Of a stretch of DNA of 64,000 bases, positions 21,547 to 33,184 are shown piece by piece; position 1 is the stretch's first letter; every line of letters starts with the position of its first letter. Source of the stretch: Scedosporium boydii. Lineage: Eukaryota > Ascomycota > Sordariomycetes > Microascales > Microascaceae. The notes below the pieces were generated by a model. That model was given only the letters and a program-made list of their open reading frames with translations, had not been told where the DNA came from and made no database searches. Made by a program: the position numbers and the translations under genes. Where the stretch lies: contig NJFT01000101.1 in the NCBI GenBank assembly GCA_002221725.1, forward strand, positions 1-64,000, given 5' to 3'.

Positions 21547-23370
21547 ATGAGGCCGCTTGTGAGACGGCTATACAGCATTATCAGGACCCCTTCTGCCAAA
21601 GTATTCTACAGTCTAGCCGTACCTGCAAAACTACGAGGGCTCACGGCCCTCATCTCTCAGAGGATGGCCACCATCCAAGATGCAGTCCCCAATGCGATGG
21701 GCCAAGCCGCGGCCGTGAATGGGAACCGGAAGAGGCCGCACGGCCAAGGTGCGAGATCGCTGAAGAAGCAGAAGACCAAGCGGGAAAGGAACATCACGGA
21801 GGGATCAACCGAGGAGGTTCTGCTTGCAGATGTACAGGCCCTGCTCAACTCACTCAAGTTGAGCAATGATGCGATACCAGAGGGAGAAGAACAGCCCGCA
21901 GCCACACTACCAGCTGAAGGCTCCGAGGTAGACGTCAAGGTCCTCGAGCTCTCCTCCACCGGCGACGGCCTCGCCATCCTAGACAACCCAGACTCACCCT
22001 CATCCGCCTCCCCTCCCCAAGTCTACGTCGTCCCCTTTGTAGCACCAGGAGACATCGTCCGCGTCAAGGTCTACCGCCACCTCCGCAAAGAGGGCTACTC
22101 CGTCGCCGACTACATCTCCGTAACCCGCCCCGGTGCCCTGCGCGACGACGCCCGCATCCAGTGCGCCTACTTCGCCAAGTGCGGTGGTTGCCAATTCCAA
22201 ATGCTCGACTACCCCGAACAGCTCCGCCACAAACGCACCATCGTCGAAAAGGCCTTCCGTAACTTCTCCCAATTACCCCCGGACCTCGTGCCCGTCGTCG
22301 GCGATACCATCGGCAGCCCCCTCCAGTACGGATACCGCACGAAACTTACGCCGCACTTTGACGGCCCCCCTGGGTATCGCCCTTCCAAGAGGCACGCGCC
22401 CAAGGTCTTTTTCGAGTCCTGTCCGGACGTGGGATTCTTGCAAAAGGGCAAGCGCAAAGTCCTCGACATCGAAGACTGCCCCATCGGCACTGAAGTCGTC
22501 CGCAAGGGTATCACTCGCGAGCGCGCTCGCATGGCCAAGGAATATGCCAATTACTCGCGCGGCGCCACCATTCTCCTCCGCGAGAGCACCAAGCGGTATC
22601 CCAAGGATAGCCCCGAGATACCCGAGTCCATCCCCGACGACGCCGTCAGGGTCGACACCGACAACCACGTCGACGTCAAGACCTGCGTGACGGACAACAA
22701 CGCCACCACCACCGAGTATATCGACGACCACATCTTCACCAACCCGGCCGGATCCTTCTTCCAGAACAACAACTCCATCCTCCCGCGCTTCACGGATTAT
22801 ATCCGCCAGCACATCCTCCCGCCCACATCCGCGGCCGCAAGTCCCATCAAGTACCTCATCGACGCCTACTCCGGCTCCGGCCTCTTCACCATCTCGTTAA
22901 CTTCCCTATTCGCCGGTAGCATCGGCATCGACATCGCCGACAAGTCTATTGAGTACGCCCGCAAAAACGCCGAGCTCAACGGCATGAAAGCCGATTCGTG
23001 TAGCTTCATCGCTGCCGACGCGCGTCAGCTCTTCCGGAGCGTCACGTATCCTCCTGACGAGACCGTTGTGGTTCTCGATCCGCCTCGAAAGGGGTGCGAT
23101 GCGGATTTCTTGGGCCAGCTCTTGCGGTTCGGGCCCAAGAGGGTGGTCTACGTGAGTTGCAATGTACACACGCAGGCAAGGGACGTGGGTGCCCTGGTGA
23201 GGGGCGACGGAGGAGATGGCACCAAGTACGAGATCGAGAGTCTCGTCGGGTTCGATTTCTTCCCTCAGACAGGCCACGTTGAAGGAGTTGCCGTGCTTAA
23301 TCGGGTGGAAACGGGAGACACGGCAATGACATCTGAGACACAAAACGAAGTTTCGAGCGAAAATAATTGA
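21547..23370 (+). CDS. TRM2: tRNA (uracil-5-)-methyltransferase TRM2
   Basis: Single exon, 607 aa from ATG 21547. The domain order is an Arg-rich N-terminus, a basic linker, a TRAM domain (about 140-200), a central domain and an SAM-dependent methyltransferase. Iron-sulfur-type cysteines sit in CAYFAKCGGC (206, 212, 215) and EDCPIG (311). The catalytic part has SFFQNNNSILP, an SAM-binding DAYSGSGLFTISL, DPPRKGC and the nucleophile Cys538 in VYVSCNVHTQARD. It makes ribothymidine at tRNA position 54. The first about 39 residues (MRPLVRRLYSIIRTPSAKVF...) look like a mitochondrial presequence. An internal ATG at 21664 (MATIQDAV) could start a nuclear or cytosolic form. The frame stays open upstream to a GTG at 21496 but with no earlier ATG. 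Confidence 0.93.
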   Translation: MRPLVRRLYSIIRTPSAKVFYSLAVPAKLRGLTALISQRMATIQDAVPNAMGQAAAVNGNRKRPHGQGARSLKKQKTKRERNITEGSTEEVLLADVQALLNSLKLSNDAIPEGEEQPAATLPAEGSEVDVKVLELSSTGDGLAILDNPDSPSSASPPQVYVVPFVAPGDIVRVKVYRHLRKEGYSVADYISVTRPGALRDDARIQCAYFAKCGGCQFQMLDYPEQLRHKRTIVEKAFRNFSQLPPDLVPVVGDTIGSPLQYGYRTKLTPHFDGPPGYRPSKRHAPKVFFESCPDVGFLQKGKRKVLDIEDCPIGTEVVRKGITRERARMAKEYANYSRGATILLRESTKRYPKDSPEIPESIPDDAVRVDTDNHVDVKTCVTDNNATTTEYIDDHIFTNPAGSFFQNNNSILPRFTDYIRQHILPPTSAAASPIKYLIDAYSGSGLFTISLTSLFAGSIGIDIADKSIEYARKNAELNGMKADSCSFIAADARQLFRSVTYPPDETVVVLDPPRKGCDADFLGQLLRFGPKRVVYVSCNVHTQARDVGALVRGDGGDGTKYEIESLVGFDFFPQTGHVEGVAVLNRVETGDTAMTSETQNEVSSENN

Positions 23371-23396
23371 ATATAGCATTCCATTTGCACAATAGA

Positions 23397-23402
23397 AATA
23401 AA
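23397..23402 (+). other. Candidate polyadenylation signal of TRM2
   Basis: A canonical AATAAA lies about 27 bp after the TRM2 stop codon, in the short convergent spacer (23371-23604). In fungi this signal is only weakly predictive. Confidence 0.35.
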
Positions 23403-23604
23403 AGCATGGGCACACACGGGCAGAACAAAATAGAAAGGCTAATCCATCTATGATCTAGTAAATAACAAATCATATCGTGATCGTATTCATCAAATATCAA
23501 GTCTAACCTCCTTCCTTTCTTCATAAAATGACGCCAAATAATGCATTGAAGCGGGTCGGGGCAATCCGAGCGAAGTATAGCAGTTTTTTTCTTCTTTTTT
23601 CTTC

Positions 23605-25822
23605 TTATTTCTCCTCAATAAGAACCTTCAAAACCTCCAAGACCACCTCCAGCACCTCGGGACGGCGAGTCTTCTTGGCGCATTCGGTGAGCACCTCGAG
23701 CCCCCCTTGCTGGGCAACTTGCTTCTTTCCAAGCTCGCCCACCCTGCCTTCGGCCGTGACAACGTTGCGCAGCACGAACGCAGCTCGATGTCGAAGGTCT
23801 TCGTTGTCTTCTTTACACAAATTGAAGAGGATCGAGATGCCGCGTTCTTGTTGCAGAATGGCCTCGACGACATTCTCATGAGCAGTTAAGGCTGCTAGAG
23901 CTCCACTAGCAGCGCTCCTGGTAGCAATGTCGTCGGAGTCTGCTAAGGCGAGTAGGATATGGAGGCGTTGCTTGGCTTGAGGTGTCCCGTCGGCGTACAA
24001 AGCCATCCCTTCGATGTCTTGCACTAGGTTGCAGATCAATTCGACGGCGGCTTTTCGAACATGCGTGTTGGAGGACAGCAGTAAGTCTTCGATTTGGGGC
24101 CATGCTGTCCGGATAATCAAGCCCCGAACATCTGCGTTATCCATAGACGCCAAATTGGTCAAGGCCATGAGAGACTCAAAGGATGGTAGCAGGTCTCGCT
24201 TCTCCGACATTTGATCGGGTGTCAGGATGGAGACGAGAGGCCGGATTGCAGACGTGACTGGGCTTGCCCTATTTCCGCCAAAGACGAGAGCCGGATTAAT
24301 GCTAATGAGAATACGCGCAAGCGCTTGCGCAGCCATTTGGCGAGCTCGAGGCTCCTTCGTAGGGATGCTTGACCACGCTGTAAGAAGCAGTTTGACGGCA
24401 CCTTGCTGCGCCAGCTTCCCGCGGAGGGCCGACGTAAGGGATATCGAATTAATGATGGAAACAATGAGAGAAAGAGAAGCAGTGGAACCATTTTTGCTGT
24501 GTGTGACTAAAACTGGGGTAACGCCGGCTTCGAATACAAGTTTACACCGTTCAGAAACATGGGTATTATCGTCCAAAGTATCATCTTGAGATTGCGTGAG
24601 TTTTCCGGCAGCATTCGCATAGGCCTTGAGCTGCCGCATCTTCTCCTCCTCCTCCGTGAGTGAGGGCCTGTACCTCGTCAAATTCACGAAAATGCTGAGC
24701 GCGCCATACGTCATTGGTGATTTCGGGGGAGCGTCGCCAAGAGATTTAATGAGATTTTGAAGTAGCTCAGGGTTGTGAGCCACTCGTTCCTTGATAGTAG
24801 GTCGGAGGGTCACGTATGCCAGGCCCTCGATCGAGTGTTGTTTCGCCTTTTTAAGATCTTCATGGCCGTCGGTTTTCCGCAACTGGAAAGTAGTAAACTT
24901 CTCAGTCAATTCTTCGATGGTTGTCGAGGCCGACTGAACTCTTTCACCCCCTTCATTATTCAATTGCGTCTTCGAAGGTATCGCCTTCACCCTAAAGTTA
25001 GTTAGACGCGAAATCGATGTGGTGATATGATGGGATAATGAAGGGCAAAGGGGTTGAAGAGCATTAGACACGTACTCTAATCTTCGCTAGGACAACCCCA
25101 GCCATGACCTGAACCTTGAGAGAATGCCTGTTCATGTTGACTGAGCCATCTTCAAGGCTGATTTGGGTATCGGAATCCAGCGCGCGTGTAACCTCGTTAG
25201 GGTCCTGGTCGACAACCTCCTCTAGCCAGTCGATGCAGTACTTCTCCACGGCCTCGCGACACTGTGGATGCATGCAGGCGGCGTTGAGTAGCTCAAGACA
25301 TGCTGTCTCAACCTTGCGGCTCTTCCATTTGCGACTCATCAAGGGCGCAAGACTAGGGAGGAATCCAGGGCTCAAAAACAGCTCCGAGATGATCTCGGGC
25401 GCAATTGGGAAGATGAGCGACGCGACGCAGAAAGCGACAATGAAGTCATCATAGGTACCCCTCCGAACTCTATCGAAGAAAAACGTAGAGAGAGCCTTAG
25501 CGCCCTCCTCACCGGCGGCCTTGAGATAAGCGGCAGTAGTAAGAGTGGCATGAGCCCGAACATCTTCGGGCTGCCTCATGTCCATGTGACCTAGAATGGT
25601 GTCGAGACAATCGGCATCAATGACCTTGCAGATTGACGGAGTGTCTTTGTCCGCCTTTGTAAGCTCGAAATCCTCGTTCAAAAGGGCGGTGACCTTGTCT
25701 AGATCACGACATGTCTCGTCATCCTCTCGTCCACCTTCCATCAACTGCGCGAGGAGAAGCTGTGTACGGTCCTCTCGAGAGAGGTCGGGGCGCTGTTGCG
25801 CCGCCACTGTAGTTGTTGCCAT
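23605..25822 (-). CDS. UCS-domain myosin chaperone (UNC-45/She4/Rng3 family)
   Basis: Two exons, 25076-25822 and 23605 to about 24984, give about 708 aa, close to fission yeast Rng3. The start is ATG 25822 (MATTTVAAQQRPDLSRED); the longer open frame has no ATG. Armadillo-like helical repeats run throughout, with the UCS region carrying SPMTYGALSIFVNLTRY, LKAYANAAGKL, ERCKLVFEAGVTPVLVTHS, LAQQGAVKLLLTAW and AAQALARILIS. The family folds and stabilises myosin heads for cytokinesis and actin cables. The donor GTACGT is clear. The acceptor is less clear: TTTAG gives an early stop, whereas GAAG just before GCG keeps the frame (AKIR|AIPSKTQ) and fits the family. Confidence 0.85.
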
Positions 25823-27874
25823 AGATTGGGGGGAGGGTGGGTGTGCTGGGTATGAGTCGTGTAGGAGAGTAGAAGGGTTTGCGATTTGGAAGAAGGGAGG
25901 GGAATTTGGCGGGGTATTGATTGGGACCAGTGAAGTAGATCTGTTATGAAGGCGGGGACACGGACTGCTGAGCTGAACAGGTCGGACAGGGGAGAGAACG
26001 GTGGAGGAAGAAAAAGGTGGTTGAGTGTTGAGGTCGCTCAACAGAGCTCGACGGGTTACGGTCAGGCATATATATTTTTCTAGGTTCCAAAATTAAACGT
26101 CAACACTTGTAAGCGTCAAAGTGTCGAGACCGTAGTCGGAGCTACTGAATCAGGAGAAGGAAGGTACGGGGCTTCTTGTTTGACAGTGTCAACATCGCCC
26201 CAACCAGCTTATACGAAGTACATGTATGACAGTCTAAGCTCTCGACCAATCTAGGTGGTCTTCTGTTTGGTCTTTGCTCCAAGCATGTGGTAACAATGGC
26301 TCTTGGTGACCAACCTTCTGGACGAACGCACCTTCTGGGGAATCCATCCGTGTCTCCAAGCCCAGGCCGACTCGGGGTCTCCTAGCGCTAGGTTTTCTGT
26401 GGGCAAGTGCGATCTAACAACCCTGCACTTCGTCCCACTTCCACTTGTGATTTCACAAGATATTAATGACGGTGGCATGCGCACCCCACTCTCCATCCAC
26501 CCATCCACTACCTCAGTACTCCGTACACGACCGCACTTGTCACAGGTCGCCCGCGGGATAATATTCTAGTCGGGAAGCGAGGATGCAACGGAAAGCATGT
26601 GCATGCAACTTTGGTACGGCTGCGGCTGTATCGCGCACTCTGTGCCTGCCCATCTGAACTTGTGCCGGGTCATGCAACACTATCAAAGCGATTGGTGCTA
26701 CTTTTTACTTTTGTCTTGCTTGGTAGTGCCTTCGAGCTCCCGTCTTTTCCGCTGCCTCTGCCTTGGTCATCAATCGCTTCATGATAGGACCGATAAGCTC
26801 CTCGACTCCACGTTGATGACCAAATAGCACTCCACCGAGATATCGGTACGACTTGAAGTGTGGGATGTTTCGAAATGGGACAGGAGTAATTCCTATTATT
26901 CACCTTGGCGTTGCTCGATGGAGATTTTTAAGAAGATTGACCGAACAGAGAATGGCTGGACCCTTGTTCTAGTGCAAGACGAACTGAAGCCATTATTTTA
27001 CGATACTGCTTCGTACGCTTCGAGCACCGAGCCAAGCGTCTTGCCCACAAACACACGTTCCCCGAGGGTGGCCATTTGCTTTTGACGTGGTGACATCAAG
27101 GTACGGGGTAATGTAGGATGGAATGTTGGAATTGGGTTGCGCCTGTCATCATCGGCTGCGACCTAATCTAAGATGGCTCGGTATGAAGGAGATAAAATCC
27201 GTGGAGCGAATGGCAGCCTGGCTGGCTAGGTCCAACACAACAAGCGAACGTAAGATGCCAAGTCCTCTGGAAATGATTCGTTTACATCTTAATACTTGGA
27301 ATCACGAGTGAAGGTGAGCGTGTCGAGATATTGGGGTTCTTATATGAAGAACCGAACTTAGAGAATCTTCGATACCTTGTATACGAAGTAAATACATCAA
27401 CCAAGCGCTAGCCACCCATAGAAATCGATGCTCCAATGCTCTTGATTTTGTGTGTTGGTGAATCGATGTTAGTGGATGCACGGAAAAATAAGTGCCAAAA
27501 TGGAAGCTACCTCCAAGGGTACAGATTCCCCACTTCGGTCTCGTTAGCACTGTTGCGGGCAGTTGTTGGCGTAAAATCAAATACGCACGTATTGGGCGAA
27601 GTCTAGATCCAAATCCTCACCACACACATGTAAGTACGAAGTACGAAGGTACATAATAACCACATCCCTTGATCGACGTCAGAAAAGAATTTCGTCAGCC
27701 TTGCACCATTCAAAATCAACTCCCAACGCCTACCCACGCATTCTCTCTCCATAAACCCTCCGCAACCTCTCACCTCAACCTGCTGTTCCCTGGCAGCCCA
27801 CCATAACAGCAGGGCCCCATTCAGATGGTTCCGACTCCCTCCGCTCCTCGCCGCGGGGCTCCCATCCGCCCACA
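25823..27874. other. Divergent intergenic region, UCS chaperone / TFB4
   Basis: A 2-kb spacer with no coding frame of quality. It holds TACGAAGTA at 26212-26220, 27382-27390 and 27635-27643, the last followed at once by a near copy. A related TACTCCGTA is at 26517-26525. Confidence 0.45.
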
Positions 27875-28981
27875 ATGAACAGCATCAAAGACCCCGATGC
27901 CACCGAGCACTACGACGTCCCCAGCACCGACGAGATCCCCTCCCTCCTAACCGTCATCCTCGACACGAACCCCCGCGCCTGGGCCACCCTCGGATCCTCC
28001 CTCTCCCTCCCCAATGCCGTCGCCAACCTCCTCATCTTCATCAACGGCCATCTCGCCTTCAGCAACGCGAACCAGGTCGCCGTGATAGCGGCTCACACCA
28101 ACAAGGCCCTATGGCTCTACCCCCCGGCACAAGATCAGAAGCCTCCCTCCGCGGACGCCGACGCAGACATCGATATGCGAGATGCGAGCTCGAGCGCTAC
28201 CCCTCTGCCTATGGGCTCGGCGAATAAGTATCCCCTCTTCGCCCAGATAGAATCCGCCGTCACGTCGTCTATCCGGAAGATTTCCGCCTCGAGCACGCAC
28301 GACGACCTGAACCAGGTCACGACGAAGCTCTCGGGAGCCCTCACGATGGCCCTAGCCTACATAAACAGAGCTTCGCAAAGCATAAGCGCCACGAAAGCCC
28401 CCGCGGCGGACACGGCCAAGGCCTCTGCGAGCTCCGGCCTCCGCGGCATCCGCGCCCGCATCCTCGTCATCTCCGTTTCCGACTCCCAACCCTCCCAGTA
28501 CATCCCCACCATGAACGCCGTCTTCGCCGCCTCCCACCTAGAGATACCCATCGACACCCTCTCCCTCTTCGGAAACGACACCTTCATGCAACAGGCCAGC
28601 TTCATCACCAACGGCACCTTCCTCTCCGCCACGGAACCTCGGGGCTTCCTGCAGTACCTGATGATGGGCTTCATGGCCGACGGCGAGGCACGCAACGCCC
28701 TCGTCGCGCCCCGCCACCACTCCGTCGATTTCCGCGCCGCTTGTTTTTGCCACCGGAGGGTTATCGATACCGGCTTCGTTTGCTCCGTTTGCCTAGGCAT
28801 ATTCTGCCAGGTGCCCGAGAACGCCGAATGCCTTCTCTGCGGGAACAAACTCCGCCTGGGCTCGTACGGGGCGAAACCGGCCGTCGTGCCACGGAAGCGG
28901 AAGAAGAGGAAGAAGGCAGTGAATGGGGGCAGTGGGAGGGAGGAGACGTCGAGCGCTGCGGGCACACCCCGCCCAGGATAG
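27875..28981 (+). CDS. TFB4: TFIIH core subunit TFB4 (p34)
   Basis: Single exon, 368 aa. The N-terminal von Willebrand A-like domain starts at PSLLTVILDTNPRAW and includes NLLIFINGHLAFSNANQVAVIA. Later strands are ARILVISVSDSQPSQYIPTMNAVFAA and IPIDTLSLFG. The C-terminal zinc-binding segment has paired cysteines (ACFCHRRVIDTGFVCSVCLG, then FC and CLLCGNKL). A Lys-rich tail (RKRKKRKKA) follows. Tfb4 pairs with Ssl1 in the TFIIH core used for RNA polymerase II initiation and nucleotide-excision repair. An acidic, Ala/Ser-rich insert near residues 85-110 and another near 165-185 are extra to the yeast protein. It converges on the taspase-like gene. Confidence 0.93.
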   Translation: MNSIKDPDATEHYDVPSTDEIPSLLTVILDTNPRAWATLGSSLSLPNAVANLLIFINGHLAFSNANQVAVIAAHTNKALWLYPPAQDQKPPSADADADIDMRDASSSATPLPMGSANKYPLFAQIESAVTSSIRKISASSTHDDLNQVTTKLSGALTMALAYINRASQSISATKAPAADTAKASASSGLRGIRARILVISVSDSQPSQYIPTMNAVFAASHLEIPIDTLSLFGNDTFMQQASFITNGTFLSATEPRGFLQYLMMGFMADGEARNALVAPRHHSVDFRAACFCHRRVIDTGFVCSVCLGIFCQVPENAECLLCGNKLRLGSYGAKPAVVPRKRKKRKKAVNGGSGREETSSAAGTPRPG

Positions 28982-29717
28982 GCTCCTCGTGCTGGTGCTA
29001 AAGCTCATCACCCTCGCCTACTTCCTCCTCGTCCTTAGTCGAAGAAGAAGAAGAAGAAACCAGAAATGGAAATTATATACTGGACAAGCCGATTCCCGCC
29101 TATTCTCCGAAAGCCTACGGCCTGAACTGGCACGCGCAAGGTTCGAGAATAAAGGGTGGCTGTCAGTGAGGTAGTGCCTCATGCCATGTACCAAGAAATC
29201 GACCGCGTCATGCAGTAACGTACACGCCGTCTAATAGGAAAATCGTGAAATACTCGTTGACTTTTGATTCTGATTTAACTCCGTCTACTACTGGCAGTGG
29301 TCGACGTCTGTCTCGGGGGGGCTGCTGGACTCCACGAGGCTCATTGTGACGATGCCGACCTACTACAGTATGTTCATCTGATATATCTACCGCAAGTGTC
29401 CACTCCTGGGGTAGATGAAACATCCCTTGAAGCAAATTGAAGAAGTGTCATATCATAGAACCAACATAGGCTTTAGGACTAGCGTATTTCCGAACTACAT
29501 ACACACAAAAAGTGCCGGGCCTGTGACTGCGCATGTAATCTGCATAAGAAGAGCCCCGAGTTGCATCGCAAGGCCTCTCTAAAGCTCAAAGTCCCTCAGC
29601 CTTCACAAAGTAGGTATGAAATATGGAGTGTCCAGGTGTCACTAGCTCTCCTCGCTCATTTCTATGCCCTTTCTCGGGCATATCCCCGTAACAAGCTCCC
29701 AGTTTCGGAACTCAATT
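28982..29717. other. Convergent 3' region TFB4 / taspase-like gene
   Basis: 736 bp of non-coding DNA with a short (GAA)n run at about 29040-29058 just after the TFB4 stop. No gene is seen. Confidence 0.45.
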
Positions 29718-31658
29718 TCACCGGATGGCAACTCGGCGAGCACCAACCGAACATTTGGTGTCCCCATCCGGAGCAAGGCGAGACATAAGACACTTGGGTT
29801 CCCTATCCGTGGAAGCCATTGTCGCCAGGGCGAAGGAGTCGGTATTGTGACCAAAGTAGAAATAGATGGCGTTTCTACTCTTCTTGACAGCGATCACCCC
29901 AAGCGCCCCCGCGGTGGTCATTCCTTGCACTCCCGGATGCTTCATGAAATCCTCCATGATAAAAGAGTGAATGATATCATGGTCATCCACGTCGTACACA
30001 TCCTCGCCCATCCCGCCGCACCGGCTGCCCCGCATGAGTCGCTCGGCGCATCGCTGGGAGGCCATTGTGGTAGCCATGTGCTCCCCAGTACCGCTGGCGA
30101 CCGCAGCTACAGAGACATTGTCGTCGTCCCCCGGGTGGGCCGGGATAACGGCGGATCCGATTCTAACGAGAGCTGCCGGACCGACTCTGCCTCTGTGTTT
30201 CATCCCGATCCCACCTGAAGATGAGCCCGCAGCTATGCGGCCCATTTGATCGATTGCGATCGCACCCACCGTGTCTGTGATCATATCATCCGAGTCCTGT
30301 GCGTATTCTCCATAAAGCCTTTTATGGCCAAATAAAGACTTGTTCCATTCGGGCGGCGCCGTCCTGTTGTCCTCCTGACTGGCCAGGATGCCCGCTGGGA
30401 ATTGTTTATCAAGGGCCTGAGGGGAAGTCGATCCATCTCTTAAAGCCTGGTCAGCCAAACCGATTCCGTTTCCATCCTCGGGTCGATTCGTTGGTGCTTT
30501 TGAGACCTCGGGATGGCGACCATGGTATTGCGGATGCAGAAGTGCCAAGGCGCCCTCATTCGTCAATCCTGGAAACTGAGCAAAAATTTCGGTGCCCGGG
30601 GCGCAGGTATCAGAAGGCTTTAGATGGGGAGTAAGCTCGACATCTTTCCCAGAGCTATTCGCCGTGGACTTCCTCATTGGAACCTCGTAGCCTTCGGTGC
30701 TAGAAGATTCGGCTCTGGATACGGGGATAACTTTTGACAGTGAATCAGGCTGAGCTTCATTAAACGGCCCAGCCGCCACTGCGTTCTGATGATCAGGCTG
30801 ATTGGGGCCGAGCGGACGAAGTGTGACCGATCTTCCAGGCCGAGAATTCTCAGCGGCATCCGGCGTCTGATTATTCGGCTTGGACTTCAAAGCAGCAGCA
30901 CGCCTCAAGTCTTGTTGCCAGCGGTGGAACCGGTCACTAGCACTTTTGGAGATAAGATTCTCGTTGGGCACGATCTCCAACCCATGTCGTTGTGCGAACT
31001 TAACGGCGCCGACTCCGACTAGAAAACTGGGAGGGACCCTCCGAAGCGAAAGGGGCTCGAGGCTTTTATCAAGTAGGACCTTGGCTAAACATATGGGATT
31101 TCGAATATCTAGAAATTAGTTCGTGGGTCAGCGCTAGGTTGTGTCAAGAGATGACGGGTTGACGATAGGACACACTAGATACGGCGCCACAGGCACCGCT
31201 ACGACCAAGATGGTCGACAACACAAGCATCGCATTCGACCGTTCCGTCGATGCAGAGGTTTGAGCCATATCCGGCATTGGTGATTTCTCGATCTTCAAGA
31301 ATTTTGATGGCGATTGTCACGGCCTCGGTTGCGCTCGCACCAGCATTGAGAAACCTCATGGCCACTCGAGCAGCGCTGTGATACCTGTCAGCCAAAACTA
31401 TTCTTCGTGCAGGTATGTTCCTTGGGAGACATACTCGCTACATGCTTGTAGGTGGAAAATCTCGTTTGCATGGCTATGGAAGCCGGCTCCGGCGTGAATT
31501 GCGATGGCCGTGATGGGTTTCTTTCGGGCTGCTGCCGAGGAACTGCTGGACTCGGAAAGGAGACTCAAGGGCGGGGCAACGGGGTAAGGTTTAGTCTGGC
31601 TGCTTGGCGTTGCTCCGTCGTTCTGAGGCGTGGCAGACAATTTACGAATGTTTTCCAT
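29718..31658 (-). CDS. Threonine aspartase (taspase-1-like, Ntn hydrolase of the asparaginase-2 family)
   Basis: Three minus-strand exons, 31435-31658, 31176-31384 and 29718-31108, give 607 aa. The alpha part has ITAIAIHAGAGFHS, NAGYGSNLCIDGTVECDA and GACGAVSNIRNPICLAKVLL. Autocleavage is expected before Thr-424 in MITDTVGAIAIDQMGRIAAGSSSGG. The beta part has GRVGPAALVRIGSAV, VAAVASGTGEHM and GALGVIAVKK. Between the halves is a disordered insert of about 190 residues, which makes the protein much longer than human taspase 1 (about 420 aa). The family hydrolyses peptide bonds after Asp or side-chain amides of Asn. The fungal substrate is not known. Splicing at GTGTGT joins SN across exons 2 and 3. 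Confidence 0.88.
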
Positions 31659-33184
31659 AATGATGCCCTAACAACTCTGGATCCAACGTCTGAGAGGCTC
31701 GGTAATGCTATTCGTATCAGGAGGAGACGACATTGGCACAGCTGAAGTGAAGAGGGCAGAGATCAGTAAACGTAAGGACACACAATATTAAAGGGTCCAT
31801 ACCGTCCTAAAGAGAATGTCCGCCCCTTGCCGTCAACTGCTCTGTGCCCTAAGACTGCTGAGTCTGAAGATAGCTAGAAGTGGCCAGGGCAATAATGAAC
31901 TGGCAGGGGAGTGGGATGTATCCGAATATCAACTCTGAAAATAAGGATTCAGGTAATGAGACCAAAAGATTGACGTCGGGGGAAATTCTAGGGTCAGGGT
32001 CGGCGGGAAGATTTGGGGGAATCAATGGGAAGTCCACAGTACAGCTAGAAAGACCGAGTAATTCCACTTCAATAAGGAGAAGAGGTAATGAATATATCTC
32101 ATAAAGAGAGACGGTGGGTGGGATGATTGGGGAGTAGGAGTGGGAGTGTAAATGGAGATGGGAGCGAGGACAAGGAAGAGATCAAATATCGAAATATCGA
32201 TGTTGGTGGGAGAAACAGCTGGACGCGATCCGCAAATGAATCATCCCAACCTCAACTAAAAGTAGGAACAATTGATAGATTAGGATGCTTGATACTTGGA
32301 CGATACAACGTCAGTCAAGTAACTGAAGGAGCCTTCAACTGGACCAGAAACATATCCTCATGGAGAAGGGGTTTCGGGTCATGAGGAAGGTGTACTGGAG
32401 GTTGTTGGAGGTTGTTGGTAGGAGTTAAAGGAAGTCGTGAACGAGTGGCTGGCATAGCATCTTCAATCCACCTGCTCCCGCTGCCCCATCACATCGGACA
32501 TCCCAAATATTTATAGATCGTCCTAGCTTGGCATTAGCAGATACTATGGCAGGGTGATAAACAGGCACTCGGTGATCTTGAGTTCCTGGGTGTTCTTCTG
32601 GATTCAACAAGCCTACGTTTATGTACGGGTCAACCGCTATACCAGGTTACATCATAAAAATGCAAGAATAGAAATGGCGACCTTCACTCGGCCTTTTCCG
32701 AAGAGATGGGGTGAAGTCTCTTCTGGGCTTGGCTGCGATTCTAATGCCGAGTGGCGGTTCCACGCTCCAGGATAGTGTTCTCGCAACAGCGATGGCAGCC
32801 CGCGAACCAGTATGATGGAGCTAGCTACGGTTTGGGATATTTGAACTTCTTTATTGAAGTTTGAGATCTATGAGAGGTGAAGTCCAAGTCCGGAGCTCTT
32901 TGACGGCTTACATAATTCGACAATTTGTGGGACAACTTCGGAAGATAGTGACGACCGACGGTTCCTCATTGCTTGGCTTTGGTGGTGGGGCTTGGGTGAG
33001 GGACCCAACACCACCGTCGTCACCTTGGCTTGGTTCCAGTCGCAGCACAGCACAGCACAGCACAGCTCCCCTGAGCAGGCATCACCGCTTCCCCAACAAC
33101 CTCAGTTTGCATCTATCTTCATCTCCTCCTACGCCCACTTCCCGCTTTGTAGGTTGGAGGCAAACTCCATCAAATACGCCCGCA
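31659..33184. other. Divergent intergenic region taspase-like gene / ARP3
   Basis: 1.5 kb without a supported gene. It ends in a pyrimidine-rich leader before ARP3 and contains four perfect CACAG units (33046-33065). Confidence 0.45.
33046..33065. repeat. (CACAG)4 microsatellite
   Basis: Four uninterrupted 5-bp units about 120 bp upstream of the ARP3 start codon, in its presumed leader or promoter. Confidence 0.8.
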
